A stretch of DNA of 48,123 nucleotides, from contig CAIYYT010000261.1 of the NCBI GenBank assembly GCA_903930455.1, positions 1 to 48,123 of the forward strand, written 5' to 3'. The position numbers and the translations under genes are program-made. The notes under the pieces are model-generated. The model did not search any database, had not been told where the DNA came from, and saw nothing but the letters and a program-made list of their open reading frames with translations. This DNA comes from an uncultured bacterium. Lineage in GTDB: Bacteria > Zixibacteria > MSB-5A5 > CAIYYT01. Below, one piece after another: positions 8,835 to 17,367 of the stretch. The number at the start of each line of letters is the position of its first letter. Position 1 is the stretch's first letter.

Positions 8835-9294
8835 CGGTATGTTTGCTCCTTTCAGAAGTTTGCGAGAAAATCGGTTGCATTTCGGTTCGGACCGCTGCTT
8901 CCGAACAATGCTAAACTGCGGGGTATCACCTCCTCCAGTTCGACATTCAAAGGTCGAAACTTGTCTGAAATCTGACTGACATAAACCATCTAATAAAGGT
9001 CTAAATGCAAGTTCAACTGCGATTAGCAGATTCCAAATAGGCGGTGGTTGAATCAATTCAAAGCGCGAAGTACGCTAACGAATTTGCGTTCGCCAATGCG
9101 AACCTTTGTTAGAAGCAATCACTCACCCACGATCGCCCAGTGAAGTATGTTAGACCCAATACTGCTCTTGCTCTTCTCGCTTTAAGTATAAGTGAACTGC
9201 CTGGTTTTGTCAACCATTTTTTTGCCTTCCTTTCGAGTTGCAACCGCGTCTAAAGCGCTGAAAGGATTTGCTTTCTACCTCCGAAAGGGATACT
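8835..9294. other. intergenic region between divergent genes, with orphan Shine-Dalgarno-like site and dyad
   Basis: This 460-base gap separates the divergent dockerin gene and the NtrC-type regulator. Two things stand out. On the minus strand, GGAGGAGGTGAT at 8936-8925 matches the anti-Shine-Dalgarno closely, yet it lies about 90 bases upstream of the chosen start with no well-spaced start codon of its own. A dyad at 9075-9112 (CTAAC/GTTAG outside, GTTCGC-CAAT-GCGAAC inside) could be an operator or an RNA hairpin. I see no convincing sigma-54 (GG-N10-GC) or sigma-70 promoter. Confidence 0.5.
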
Positions 9295-10662
9295 ATGTGC
9301 GATATGCTATCTTTGCGAGTTATCGTCGTAGACGATGAAAAGAATCAGCGGGAAATGCTCGCGGGTTTCCTGAATTTGAAAGGCTACTCGGTGTCAACCG
9401 CAGATTCGGCTGAGTCAGCGCTCGAATTGCTTGGTCGCAAGGCATTCGAAATCGGCCTCTTTGACATGAAAATGTCGGGTGAAAGTGGTCTTGATTTGCT
9501 GAGGAAGGCCAAGGACAGAAACCCCGAGTTGCAAGTCATTGTGATAACTGCGTTTGGCACGGTTGAGACCGCGGTCGAAGCGATGCGAGCCGGAGCCTTC
9601 AACTACCTGTGTAAGCCCATCAACCTTGAGGAGCTTCTGGAGTTGATCAAGACGGCGGGGGAGCGGCACTTTCTTCTTGCCGAGAACCGCATTCTCAGGG
9701 AACGCTTAGAAGAGCTGGAAGTCAAAGAGATCGTCGGCGTGTCTGCCAAGTTGAAACAGACCCTCTCGGAAATTGCCAGAGTCGCACCTACAGATACAAC
9801 AGTGCTAATCACAGGGGAGTCAGGTACCGGTAAGGAATTGGTGGCTCGCACCATCCACCGCCTTTCACCGCGCGCTGCCGGACGATTTGTACCGGTAAAC
9901 TGTGCTGCGATCCCCGAAACCCTGCTTGAGTCCGAGTTGCTCGGGCATGAGAAGGGGGCCTTCACCGGCGCTGACCGGAGGCGCATTGGCAGGTTTGAAC
10001 TGGCAATTGGCGGAACGATCTTCTTAGACGAAATCGGTGAACTGCCGGCCGCAATTCAGGTCAAACTCCTGCGGATTCTCGAAGAGAGGCGTTTTGAGCG
10101 TCTAGGCGGCGAAGAGGAGATCTTCGCCGATGTACGGGTCATTGCCGCCACCAACCGCAACTTGGCCTCAGATGTGGAGCAGGGGCGCTTTCGGGAGGAC
10201 TTGTTCTATCGGATAAATGTTGTCAATATTGATATACCACCTTTGCGGGAGCGCCGCGAAGATGCAATGCCGTTAATCAACTACTTCCTGCAACAGACTT
10301 CGGCTCGACTAAACCGCCCGACCAAAGGTATCTCCGTCGCTGCCAAGGATCTATTGCTGGCGCAAGACTGGCCGGGAAATGTCCGAGAACTCGCCAACGC
10401 CGTCGAACGGGCAATCGTGCTTTCGCGATCTGACATCCTGGATGTGGATGATTTTCCGCAACTGCGCCCGCTGGCGCGCGATACTGAGACTGAGGCGGCT
10501 GGAACCGCTACGTTGCTGCGCGACTTGGAGAAGCGGCATATCGAAAAGATATTGGCGTCGACAGGTTACAGCCTTCAGCAGGCGGCGGAACTGCTCGGCA
10601 TTCATCGCAACACTCTGCGGCAGAAGATCAAAGAGTACCAGATTAGCAGGCCTTCAGACTGA
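9295..10662 (+). CDS. sigma-54-dependent response regulator (NtrC type)
   Basis: This 455-residue protein has the full NtrC layout. A receiver domain (about 6-125) has the acidic pair D13/D14, the phospho-acceptor Asp in LFDMKMSG (residue 57), and the conserved Thr and Lys in VITAFGT and CKPI. The AAA+ domain has Walker A GESGTGKELVAR near 176, the sigma-54 contact loop GAFTGAD near 222, and Walker B-like GGTIFLDEIGELP. The C-terminus is a Fis-type helix-turn-helix (LQQAAELLGIHRNTLRQKIKEY). It should activate RNA polymerase-sigma-54 when phosphorylated. The ATG at 9295 follows AAAGGGA. No sensor kinase lies nearby, so its partner and targets are unknown; the divergent dockerin gene is a possible target by position only. 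Confidence 0.93.
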   Translation: MCDMLSLRVIVVDDEKNQREMLAGFLNLKGYSVSTADSAESALELLGRKAFEIGLFDMKMSGESGLDLLRKAKDRNPELQVIVITAFGTVETAVEAMRAGAFNYLCKPINLEELLELIKTAGERHFLLAENRILRERLEELEVKEIVGVSAKLKQTLSEIARVAPTDTTVLITGESGTGKELVARTIHRLSPRAAGRFVPVNCAAIPETLLESELLGHEKGAFTGADRRRIGRFELAIGGTIFLDEIGELPAAIQVKLLRILEERRFERLGGEEEIFADVRVIAATNRNLASDVEQGRFREDLFYRINVVNIDIPPLRERREDAMPLINYFLQQTSARLNRPTKGISVAAKDLLLAQDWPGNVRELANAVERAIVLSRSDILDVDDFPQLRPLARDTETEAAGTATLLRDLEKRHIEKILASTGYSLQQAAELLGIHRNTLRQKIKEYQISRPSD

Positions 10663-10793
10663 GCAAAGGCGTCGCTAGACTGCCGGCAGCGCCCACCGTT
10701 TTTTCAATAAGCTGGTGTCTGCCGGTCGTAACTGTTGTGAAGTAAGTCCGTAGGAACGCTTGAGAAAAGTCTTTGAAGTGAGATAGACAAAGA

Positions 10794-11885
10794 ATGATAC
10801 CGAACGCATATTCCATTACCCCTGACAGTTACCGATCTCTGTCCGATGCGGACTTGATCGCCCGCATACGCGCGCGCAAGGCTGAGTTGGGAAGTCGTGT
10901 CGTCATTCTAACTCATCATTACCAGCGTCGCGCCGTAGTTGCTCTCGGGGACCATCAGGGGGACTCTTACGCGCTTTGCAAAATCGGAGCCAAGGCCTCC
11001 GCTGAGTACATCGTCTTCTGCGGTGTACAATTTATGGCTGAGTCGGCAGTCATTCTCGCCCGTCGGGACCAAAAGGTCTTCTTACCCAACCCATTGGCTG
11101 GTTGTCCGATGGCGGATATGGCTGCAATAGACTCGGTCTATGGCGCTTGGGAGGAACTCCATCACTTGCTGCCGGGAATCAAGGTCGTACCCATCGCGTA
11201 TATGAACTCCGCCGCCGATCTCAAAGCGTTTTGCGGTAGAAATGACGGTATCATTTGCACCTCCTCCAATGCCGACAAGGCTTTTGCGTGGGGATTTGAG
11301 AGAGGGGAAAGGCTGTTCTTTTTCCCAGATGAGCATCTCGGACGGAACACTGCCAACAAGTATGGCATTTCAAGGGATCAGATCTTCGTCTGGGATTTCA
11401 ATTCTCTACCACAGAACCGCGATGTTGATGCCGTCCGGCGAGCCAAGGTTATAGTGTGGAAGGGCTACTGCCATGTCCACTCCGTCTTCCAACCGCATCA
11501 TGTGCTTCAGATACGGGAACAGTATCCTGGTGTCAAAATCGTGGTGCATCCGGAATGCACGGAGGATGTTGTGGCGCTTGCCGATTCAGTGGGCTCGACC
11601 AGTCACATCGTCAAGTATGTCGAGCAGCAGCCGCCGGGGAGCATCATAGCCGTTGGTACGGAACTAAATCTGGTGGACCGGCTCTCGCATCAATATCCTG
11701 ACAAGAAGATTCTGGAGTTGGCGGGTCAAACCTGTGCCATGTGCGTAAATATGTATCGCACTACATTGGCTGATCTCGCCTATACGTTGGACAATGTCGA
11801 TACTTTGAGACCGATGTCGGTTGACGAGGACGTAACTATCCACGCTCGCATTGCGCTAGAACGCATGTTAGCAATCGGCGGGTAG
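10794..11885 (+). CDS. nadA: quinolinate synthase
   Basis: This 363-residue enzyme condenses iminoaspartate with dihydroxyacetone phosphate to give quinolinate in de novo NAD synthesis. It needs a [4Fe-4S] cluster. The expected cysteines are visible: C104 in PLAGCPMADMA, C255 in HPECTEDV and C314/C317 in GQTCAMCVNM. Other family motifs are LTHHYQR, VFCGVQFMAESA and the segment near GTELNLVDRL. Length matches the family. The ATG at 10794 has only a weak ribosome site. The L-aspartate oxidase (nadB) and nadC partners are not in the window. A 10-base palindrome CTGCCGGCAG at 10680-10689 with a nearby T-run sits in the gap after the regulator and may be a weak terminator. Confidence 0.95.
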   Translation: MIPNAYSITPDSYRSLSDADLIARIRARKAELGSRVVILTHHYQRRAVVALGDHQGDSYALCKIGAKASAEYIVFCGVQFMAESAVILARRDQKVFLPNPLAGCPMADMAAIDSVYGAWEELHHLLPGIKVVPIAYMNSAADLKAFCGRNDGIICTSSNADKAFAWGFERGERLFFFPDEHLGRNTANKYGISRDQIFVWDFNSLPQNRDVDAVRRAKVIVWKGYCHVHSVFQPHHVLQIREQYPGVKIVVHPECTEDVVALADSVGSTSHIVKYVEQQPPGSIIAVGTELNLVDRLSHQYPDKKILELAGQTCAMCVNMYRTTLADLAYTLDNVDTLRPMSVDEDVTIHARIALERMLAIGG

Positions 11886-11940
11886 AGCAAGTCTTTGCAT
11901 CGATGCTTGGCAAACATGGGCAAGCAGACTCAAGTCGATG

Positions 11941-11952
11941 TTTGTTAACAAA
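11941..11952. promoter_or_regulatory. 12-bp perfect palindrome, possible operator
   Basis: TTTGTTAACAAA is a perfect palindrome 71 bases upstream of the E2 start, within the 138-base gap after nadA. GCATCGATGC at 11897-11906 is a second palindrome. Either could be a repressor site, but nothing identifies the protein. Confidence 0.25.
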
Positions 11953-12023
11953 TCATGTCTGCGTTATTATCAATGCCGTTGATTCATGATCTGGAATACA
12001 AGTAACGAGAAGGAGTAGTGCCG

Positions 12024-13274
12024 ATGGCGACAATGCTGAAAGTGCCGCAAATGGGCGAGTCGGTTGTCGAAGGGACAATCAACAAGTGGTTTGTCGAAGT
12101 TGGTCAGCCGATCAAAAAAGACCAGCCAATCGTCGAATTATTGACGGACAAAGTCAATGTTTCCTTGCCGGCCGATGCCGATGGTGTGCTGCTGGAGATT
12201 CTGGCGCCAGTAGGTACGATCGTGCCTGTCGGCAAGGATATCGCTGTTATTGGCGCTCCCGGTGAGAAAACAGCGGCTCCCATCACAACAATGGCCGCTC
12301 CGGCAGTGACCGTCGCCAAAGCAGCTCCCGTGATAGCTGAGCCGGTGCCTGCCCCCGACTCCGGTGAACCACAACGTCTGTCACCCGCGGTCAGGCGCCT
12401 GATCAAGGAACACGGTATTGACATTACTCAGCTTCAGGGCACTGGAGCCGGTGGTAGAGTGACTCAGAAAGACGTTGAGGACTACATCGCCCGCACAGGC
12501 AAACCGGTTCAGGCAACCGCGTCGATGTCGACTTCCGCGACACCTTCATATAGGCCCCCTACTACCGGCATCGATTCCGGCAAGCGTGTTGAAGAGATTC
12601 CGATTCCACGCATGCGCAAGCTGATTTCCGAACACATGGTAAGGTCAAGACAGACATCAGCGCATGTGACTACCTTCGACGAGTGTGATTTTACCCGGCT
12701 CGTGGAATTTCGTCAGCAACATGTCGACCGGATTGAGAAGGAGCAGGGAATTCGCATCACATACATGCCCTTCCTGATTGCGGCGGCTTGCAAGGCACTG
12801 AAAGAGTTTCCGTACGTCAACGCTTCTTTAACCGAAGACAAGATCATTCTCAAGCACTATTACAACGTTGGCGTCGCCGTGGCGCGTGATGCCGGTCTGA
12901 TCGTGCCGGTGATCAAAGACGCTGATTCCAAGGGTGTAGTTGAACTAATGCGTAATCTGAAGGATCTGGGTGATCGTGCTCGCACTGACCGACTCACTCC
13001 TGCTGACATTGAAGACGGTACCTTCTCGATCACCAATGCCGGTGTCTATGGCGCTCTCAACTCCACACCGATTATCAGTCAACCACAGGTGGCTATCTTG
13101 GGCGTGCATACGATTCAGAAACGGCCGGTAGTGCGTGATGGGCAAATCGTCATTCGCGATATGATGAATTTGGGAATGTCATTCGATCATCGCTTGATTG
13201 ACGGTCAGTATGCCGTGCAGTTTCTGCGCCGATTGATCACATACCTCGAGACCCCGGAATTGATGTTGCTGTAA
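12024..13274 (+). CDS. 2-oxo acid dehydrogenase E2 component (dihydrolipoamide acyltransferase)
   Basis: This 416-residue cytoplasmic protein is the core acyltransferase of a pyruvate, branched-chain or related 2-oxo acid dehydrogenase complex. Residues about 1-80 form a lipoyl domain with the lipoylated lysine in LLTDKVNVS (K43). A Pro/Ala-rich linker leads to a peripheral-subunit-binding domain (SPAVRRLIKEHGIDI, then GTGAGGRVTQKDV). The catalytic domain ends with DHRLIDG (H389 and D393). The ATG at 12024 is favoured over the GTG at 12018 because GAAGGAG then has nine-base spacing. The E1 and E3 genes are absent here. lipB starts two bases after its stop, so acyltransferase and lipoylation enzyme are translationally linked. 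DKV rather than DKA leans towards a branched-chain or acetoin-type E2, but the acyl specificity cannot be read safely. Confidence 0.93.
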   Translation: MATMLKVPQMGESVVEGTINKWFVEVGQPIKKDQPIVELLTDKVNVSLPADADGVLLEILAPVGTIVPVGKDIAVIGAPGEKTAAPITTMAAPAVTVAKAAPVIAEPVPAPDSGEPQRLSPAVRRLIKEHGIDITQLQGTGAGGRVTQKDVEDYIARTGKPVQATASMSTSATPSYRPPTTGIDSGKRVEEIPIPRMRKLISEHMVRSRQTSAHVTTFDECDFTRLVEFRQQHVDRIEKEQGIRITYMPFLIAAACKALKEFPYVNASLTEDKIILKHYYNVGVAVARDAGLIVPVIKDADSKGVVELMRNLKDLGDRARTDRLTPADIEDGTFSITNAGVYGALNSTPIISQPQVAILGVHTIQKRPVVRDGQIVIRDMMNLGMSFDHRLIDGQYAVQFLRRLITYLETPELMLL

Positions 13275-13275
13275 T

Positions 13276-13944
13276 ATGGAGCAGCCTGTTGCTAACAGCT
13301 CCTCGGCAAGGATACTCGATCTCGGTCTGGTTGACTATGACCGAGCTCGCTTAATTCAACTACAACTTGTCGACAAACGCATCGACGGCAGGATCACGGA
13401 TACCTTCGTCTTTGTTGAGCACCCGCCAACGATCACGGTCGGACGTGGCGCTCGCGACAACAACATCCTTGTGTCGGAAGAAAGCCTCAAACAGCGCAGT
13501 GTGCACGTCTGTGAAGTGGAACGCGGCGGTGATGTTACATTTCATGGCCCGGGTCAGCAGGTGATCTATCCGATCATCGACCTGGAGCAGCGTGGGCGCG
13601 ACCTGCATCGCTTTCTGCGCGATCTTGAAGAAGTCGTGATCAATTTTCTTAGGAACTATGATCTCAATGGGGAACGCATACAGGGCAAAACCGGAGTTTG
13701 GGTCAGCGACAAGAAGCTCTGCGCCATCGGCATCGCCGTCAAACGCTGGGTCAGCTACCACGGTCTGGCGCTCAATCTTTGTAATGATTTGTCCTACTTC
13801 AATCTCATCAATCCCTGCGGCTTTCCATCGTCCACCGTGACCAGTCTTGAGTCTTTGACCGGAATCCCGGTGGACTGTTCGAGAGTATTTTTTGAATTGG
13901 TCAACTCTCTAGAGAACGTGCTTCAGGTGGAGATCTCCCTATAG
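13276..13944 (+). CDS. lipB: lipoyl(octanoyl) transferase
   Basis: This 222-residue enzyme moves octanoyl from acyl carrier protein to the lysine of lipoyl domains, the step before sulfur insertion by LipA. Family motifs are RGGDVTFHGPGQQVIYPI near residue 83, GKTGVWV near 138, the conserved lysine of KKLCAIGIAVKRWVSYHGLALN (K147) and the catalytic cysteine in NPCGF (C181). It starts with an ATG one base past the TAA of the E2 gene, whose lipoyl domain is an obvious substrate. lipA is not in the window. The N-terminal 12 residues are probably disordered. Confidence 0.95.
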   Translation: MEQPVANSSSARILDLGLVDYDRARLIQLQLVDKRIDGRITDTFVFVEHPPTITVGRGARDNNILVSEESLKQRSVHVCEVERGGDVTFHGPGQQVIYPIIDLEQRGRDLHRFLRDLEEVVINFLRNYDLNGERIQGKTGVWVSDKKLCAIGIAVKRWVSYHGLALNLCNDLSYFNLINPCGFPSSTVTSLESLTGIPVDCSRVFFELVNSLENVLQVEISL

Positions 13945-14352
13945 CAGCCTTCGAGATACAACCCAACCGCAAAAGGCCGCATTACTTCACATGGTCTCCA
14001 TTTCTCTGCACAATCCCTTCTGGGATTAAGCCCGTATAAATCAAACGGTTAGTGAAAGTTTTATATTGACAGAACTGGTTGGGTATGGCGAATTTCAATG
14101 GGCCAGAAGGGGGGGTCATATCGATGTCCGGCAAGGATGCGCGACTGGATATGATATTTGGAATGCCAGCCAACAGGAGATGGTCTTGGCATTGGTTTTC
14201 TACTGACTGCGGGCGTTTCTCCTCTCAGATCTTTTCTGCCGAGCATGCCGATCGTGTAAACAGAATACGGACACGATCCGTCTTCTATGTGTGGGCGAAT
14301 GTGTTAGCAATGAGTGTATTGAGTTTGAGGAAACCTAAAGTTTTGAGGAGGA
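13945..14352. other. long intergenic region upstream of the TonB-receptor locus
   Basis: About 400 bases with no convincing gene. A perfect TTGACA occurs at 14066-14071 but has no good -10 at 16-18 bases. An open frame at 14079-14369 has no ribosome site and an unlikely composition. I expect the promoter of the 14353-21473 operon to lie here but cannot place it. Confidence 0.4.
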
Positions 14353-14412
14353 ATGCCGTTGAAAACTAATAGCAAAGACATTGCACGTTTGCTATTCGAA
14401 AAATTTGTCTAA
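14353..14412 (+). CDS. candidate 19-residue leader peptide ahead of the TonB-receptor gene
   Basis: The sequence GAGGAGGA is followed by an open frame encoding MPLKTNSKDIARLLFEKFV and a TAA at 14410-14412. The ATG at 14353 is very close to the Shine-Dalgarno; the in-frame TTG at 14359 has ideal spacing and would give a 17-residue peptide. The stop lies one base before AGGAGG, the ribosome site of the receptor gene. Translation of the leader would therefore place ribosomes right at the next start, and it would melt the hairpin at 14368-14396. That layout suggests translational coupling or a regulatory leader. I do not recognise the peptide, and it may be chance. Confidence 0.4.
   Translation: MPLKTNSKDIARLLFEKFV
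14368..14396 (+). promoter_or_regulatory. 9-bp hairpin inside the candidate leader ORF
   Basis: AATAGCAAA and TTTGCTATT form a perfect 9-bp stem with an 11-base loop, ending 17 bases before the AGGAGG of the receptor gene. It is not followed by a T-run, so it is not a terminator. It could stabilise the mRNA or influence translation. Confidence 0.5.
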
Positions 14413-14426
14413 CAGGAGGTTCAGAT

Positions 14427-17333
14427 TTGGAGCTAAGAGCTAAGGTTGCAGTCACCCTGCTTCTTTTTCTAGCAATGCCCAGTTTGGTTTTCGGCGGCAC
14501 CGTCGGGAAAATTTCGGGTACTTGTACGGACAAAGAGACTGGGGCTCCATTGCCGGGAGTGGCGGTATCCATCACCGGAACCACCATGGGAGCGCTTTCG
14601 GATGCGGAAGGTAAGTATTTTATACTTAACGTCCCGGCCGGTCGCTATGACCTCAAAGCCAACATCATCGGTTATGCTCCGGTGGAACTAAAAGATATGA
14701 ACGTATCGGTTGACCTCACAAGCAAAGCAGATTTTCAGCTATCGTCGAAGGTGCTGGATATCGGCCAGGTTCAGGTTGTAATTGCCGAACGTCCCATGGT
14801 TATCAAAGACCAGACGGCGTCATTGAAGCTGATTTCCAGGGAGGAAGTTCAGCAAATGCCGACGCGCGGTTATCAGGATGTCGTCGGATTGTCAGCAGGC
14901 GTTGTCGCCAACTACAAGAGCCCGCCGACCTTGAACTTGCGCGGTAACCGCGAGAGCACCAACGCGCCGACGTTAAACATTCGCGGCGGTCGTCAGGGTG
15001 ATGTGGCCTATTTTGTTGATGGTTTCTCGCAGCAAGATCCGCTAACCAACTTGTCGACGACGGCGATCAACAACAACGCCATTGAACAGATTGCGATCTC
15101 AACCGGCGGCTTCAACGCCGAGTATGGTTGGGTCTCGTCTGGAGCTATCAACGTCACTACCAAAGAAGGAACCAAGAAGTACTCGGGCACTGTTGAAGGC
15201 ATTACCGACGGCTACATGAGCAAAGCGCATCGCTATGATTACAATCATGTGGCGATGAACGTTGATGGCCCGTTGCCGATCGGCAAATGGAAAGACAAGG
15301 GCAGCTTCTTCCTCTCGATGGAACGCCGTCGCGAAGGCGATCGTAGCCCAAGGTCATTGGCTGAAGGAATCCTTCCGCATAATACTCTGTCCGGCTGGAC
15401 TTGGCAAGGCAAGGTGAGATATGACGTCAATGCCAAGAACCAAATCCGGGTCGGCTCACTCGGTAGCCGCGATGACTGGCAAGAGTTCAATATGAACTAC
15501 TATTTCGACCAGGCACATGCGCCACGATATCTTGATGAGAACTACTCATACTACGCCAAGTGGACAGACAACTTGTCGCCCAAGACCTTCTTCGAATTGG
15601 GTACGACATACTATCTGACCAAGAGATTCCGCGGAGATGGCACGGAATGGCAGGATGTGATCGACTACGGACGTCCCAACGGCAATCCTCGTTTTGATGT
15701 TACTACGCTGTTCCAGCAGTGGGACGATCCGACAACTGACACCATAGACGAAAGCCATATTTATGATGACTTTCTCCAGCGTCGGTCATCGTATGTCGGC
15801 GGCAACTTTGCCTTGACCAGTCAAATCAATAAGTCAAACTTGCTGCAATTCGGTATCGATGTCCAAGCTCATCGGCTTCGATACATCGACCATCTTACAC
15901 CGACGCAGATTGACACTACGCTGCTTGCTAATATCGCCGACACCGCGCTATACTACACCAACGGGTTCCAAGATGCCAACGGTTACGGCTACCGCTTCCG
16001 CGGATACCGCGTTGTGGATGGCAAAGCCGTACCTGATGGCACTATTGAGGAAGTCAATTCCGGCCCCGACGGGGTAAAGAAACCGTATACCTTTGCTCTC
16101 TACCTTCAGGACAAGGTTGAGTGGCAGGGGCTGGTGGTCAATGCCGGCGTTCGCTACGATTACTTGAATGCCAATACCGACCGTCTTCGTGACGAACAGC
16201 GCCCGCTGGATCCGGACAAATATGGTCTAAATCCGAATGCGACTCCAGCACAAATCGAGTTGAGCCAGAAGCTTGATCCCGGCGATTTTGAGAAGGCCAA
16301 GGCCGAGCAGAAGCTGTCGCCGCGACTCGGAGTCGGTTTCCCTATTTCGGACAAGAGCGTCTTTCATGTAAATTACGGCAAGTTTTTCCAGCGCCCCGAG
16401 CTGCAATATCTCTATGTAGGCACGGAGTGGTTGCAGAGAATGGTGCGGGATCATCCGTACTATGCACCGGTTGGAAATCCTAATTTGAAGCCGGAAGAGA
16501 CAACGGCTTACGAAGTCGGTATCTCCCATCAGTTGGGTGATTTCACTAGTCTAGATATCACAGCCTACTACAAAGACATCAAGGGCCTTACGGAAGTGGT
16601 TAATCAGTCGTCAGTGCCGAATTCGTTCGCCGTCTATCGTAACTATGACTTCGGCACGACAAAGGGCATCGACGCCTCGCTCAAGATGCGCCGCACGCGC
16701 AACATTTCCGGCGAGTTGGACTATTCGCTGTCGTTTGCGAATGGTACCGGTTCGTACGCCACATCGCAGTCCAACATCGCTTGGACGAACAATGAGCGGC
16801 CGATCCGTGTCTCCCCGCTGGAGTTCGATCAGAGACATAAGCTGACGGCAATCATGGATGTTCGCGCCACGAGAGGACAGGGACCGAAAATCGGCAATAC
16901 TTTCATTTTGGAAAATGCCGGCATCAATTTCCTGTTTACGGCCGCCTCCGGCACGCCCTATACGCCGATCGAGGTAGTGAATGAAATCACCATGGGAGCT
17001 TTCTCACCAGTTCCAGTTGCAGCGGTTAATTCGCAAAATACGCCGTGGACTTATCGACTTGATCTGAAAGCTGAAAAGACGTTTGCAGTCGCCCGTGTGA
17101 ACTTGGATGTTTATCTTTGGGTGATTAACGTCTTTGATCGCAAGAACGCTGTTGAGGTATACGAGGGTTCCGGACTGGCGGATAACACCGGCTGGCTGGC
17201 CACGGCCGATGGTCAGAGTTTCGCCTCTCAGTACGGAGCTGACGGTGTGGCTAAGTACAATATCAAGCAGCGTAATCCGATGCACTACGACACCCCGCGT
17301 CAGGTACGTCTCGGCTTGAGAGTGAATTTCTAA
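14427..17333 (+). CDS. TonB-dependent outer-membrane receptor with N-terminal carboxypeptidase-regulatory-like domain
   Basis: This 968-residue protein begins with a signal peptide (LLLFLAMPSLVFG). A carboxypeptidase-regulatory-like beta domain follows at about 24-110 (ISGTCTDKETGAPLPGVAVS, SDAEGKYFILNVPAG), as in SusC-type and other FCB receptors. A plug domain lies at about 125-245 (LNIRGGRQGDVAYFVDGF, AINVTTKEG). The rest is a beta-barrel of alternating aromatic strands ending in RQVRLGLRVNF. The start is a TTG at 14427 with AGGAGG seven bases upstream; no ATG fits. A large secreted protein with a type IX-like tail and a PorV-like barrel follow, so export of the partner rather than, or as well as, nutrient uptake is possible. 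The substrate is unknown. Confidence 0.9.
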   Translation: MELRAKVAVTLLLFLAMPSLVFGGTVGKISGTCTDKETGAPLPGVAVSITGTTMGALSDAEGKYFILNVPAGRYDLKANIIGYAPVELKDMNVSVDLTSKADFQLSSKVLDIGQVQVVIAERPMVIKDQTASLKLISREEVQQMPTRGYQDVVGLSAGVVANYKSPPTLNLRGNRESTNAPTLNIRGGRQGDVAYFVDGFSQQDPLTNLSTTAINNNAIEQIAISTGGFNAEYGWVSSGAINVTTKEGTKKYSGTVEGITDGYMSKAHRYDYNHVAMNVDGPLPIGKWKDKGSFFLSMERRREGDRSPRSLAEGILPHNTLSGWTWQGKVRYDVNAKNQIRVGSLGSRDDWQEFNMNYYFDQAHAPRYLDENYSYYAKWTDNLSPKTFFELGTTYYLTKRFRGDGTEWQDVIDYGRPNGNPRFDVTTLFQQWDDPTTDTIDESHIYDDFLQRRSSYVGGNFALTSQINKSNLLQFGIDVQAHRLRYIDHLTPTQIDTTLLANIADTALYYTNGFQDANGYGYRFRGYRVVDGKAVPDGTIEEVNSGPDGVKKPYTFALYLQDKVEWQGLVVNAGVRYDYLNANTDRLRDEQRPLDPDKYGLNPNATPAQIELSQKLDPGDFEKAKAEQKLSPRLGVGFPISDKSVFHVNYGKFFQRPELQYLYVGTEWLQRMVRDHPYYAPVGNPNLKPEETTAYEVGISHQLGDFTSLDITAYYKDIKGLTEVVNQSSVPNSFAVYRNYDFGTTKGIDASLKMRRTRNISGELDYSLSFANGTGSYATSQSNIAWTNNERPIRVSPLEFDQRHKLTAIMDVRATRGQGPKIGNTFILENAGINFLFTAASGTPYTPIEVVNEITMGAFSPVPVAAVNSQNTPWTYRLDLKAEKTFAVARVNLDVYLWVINVFDRKNAVEVYEGSGLADNTGWLATADGQSFASQYGADGVAKYNIKQRNPMHYDTPRQVRLGLRVNF

Positions 17334-17367
17334 TGGCAGCAGGAATGAAAGCTTCAGGAGGAAGCAA

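Noticed and set aside
14079-14369. 96-codon plus-strand frame before the TonB locus
   Set aside because: No ribosome site, composition unlike neighbouring genes, no recognisable motif, and it overlaps the leader ORF in another frame.
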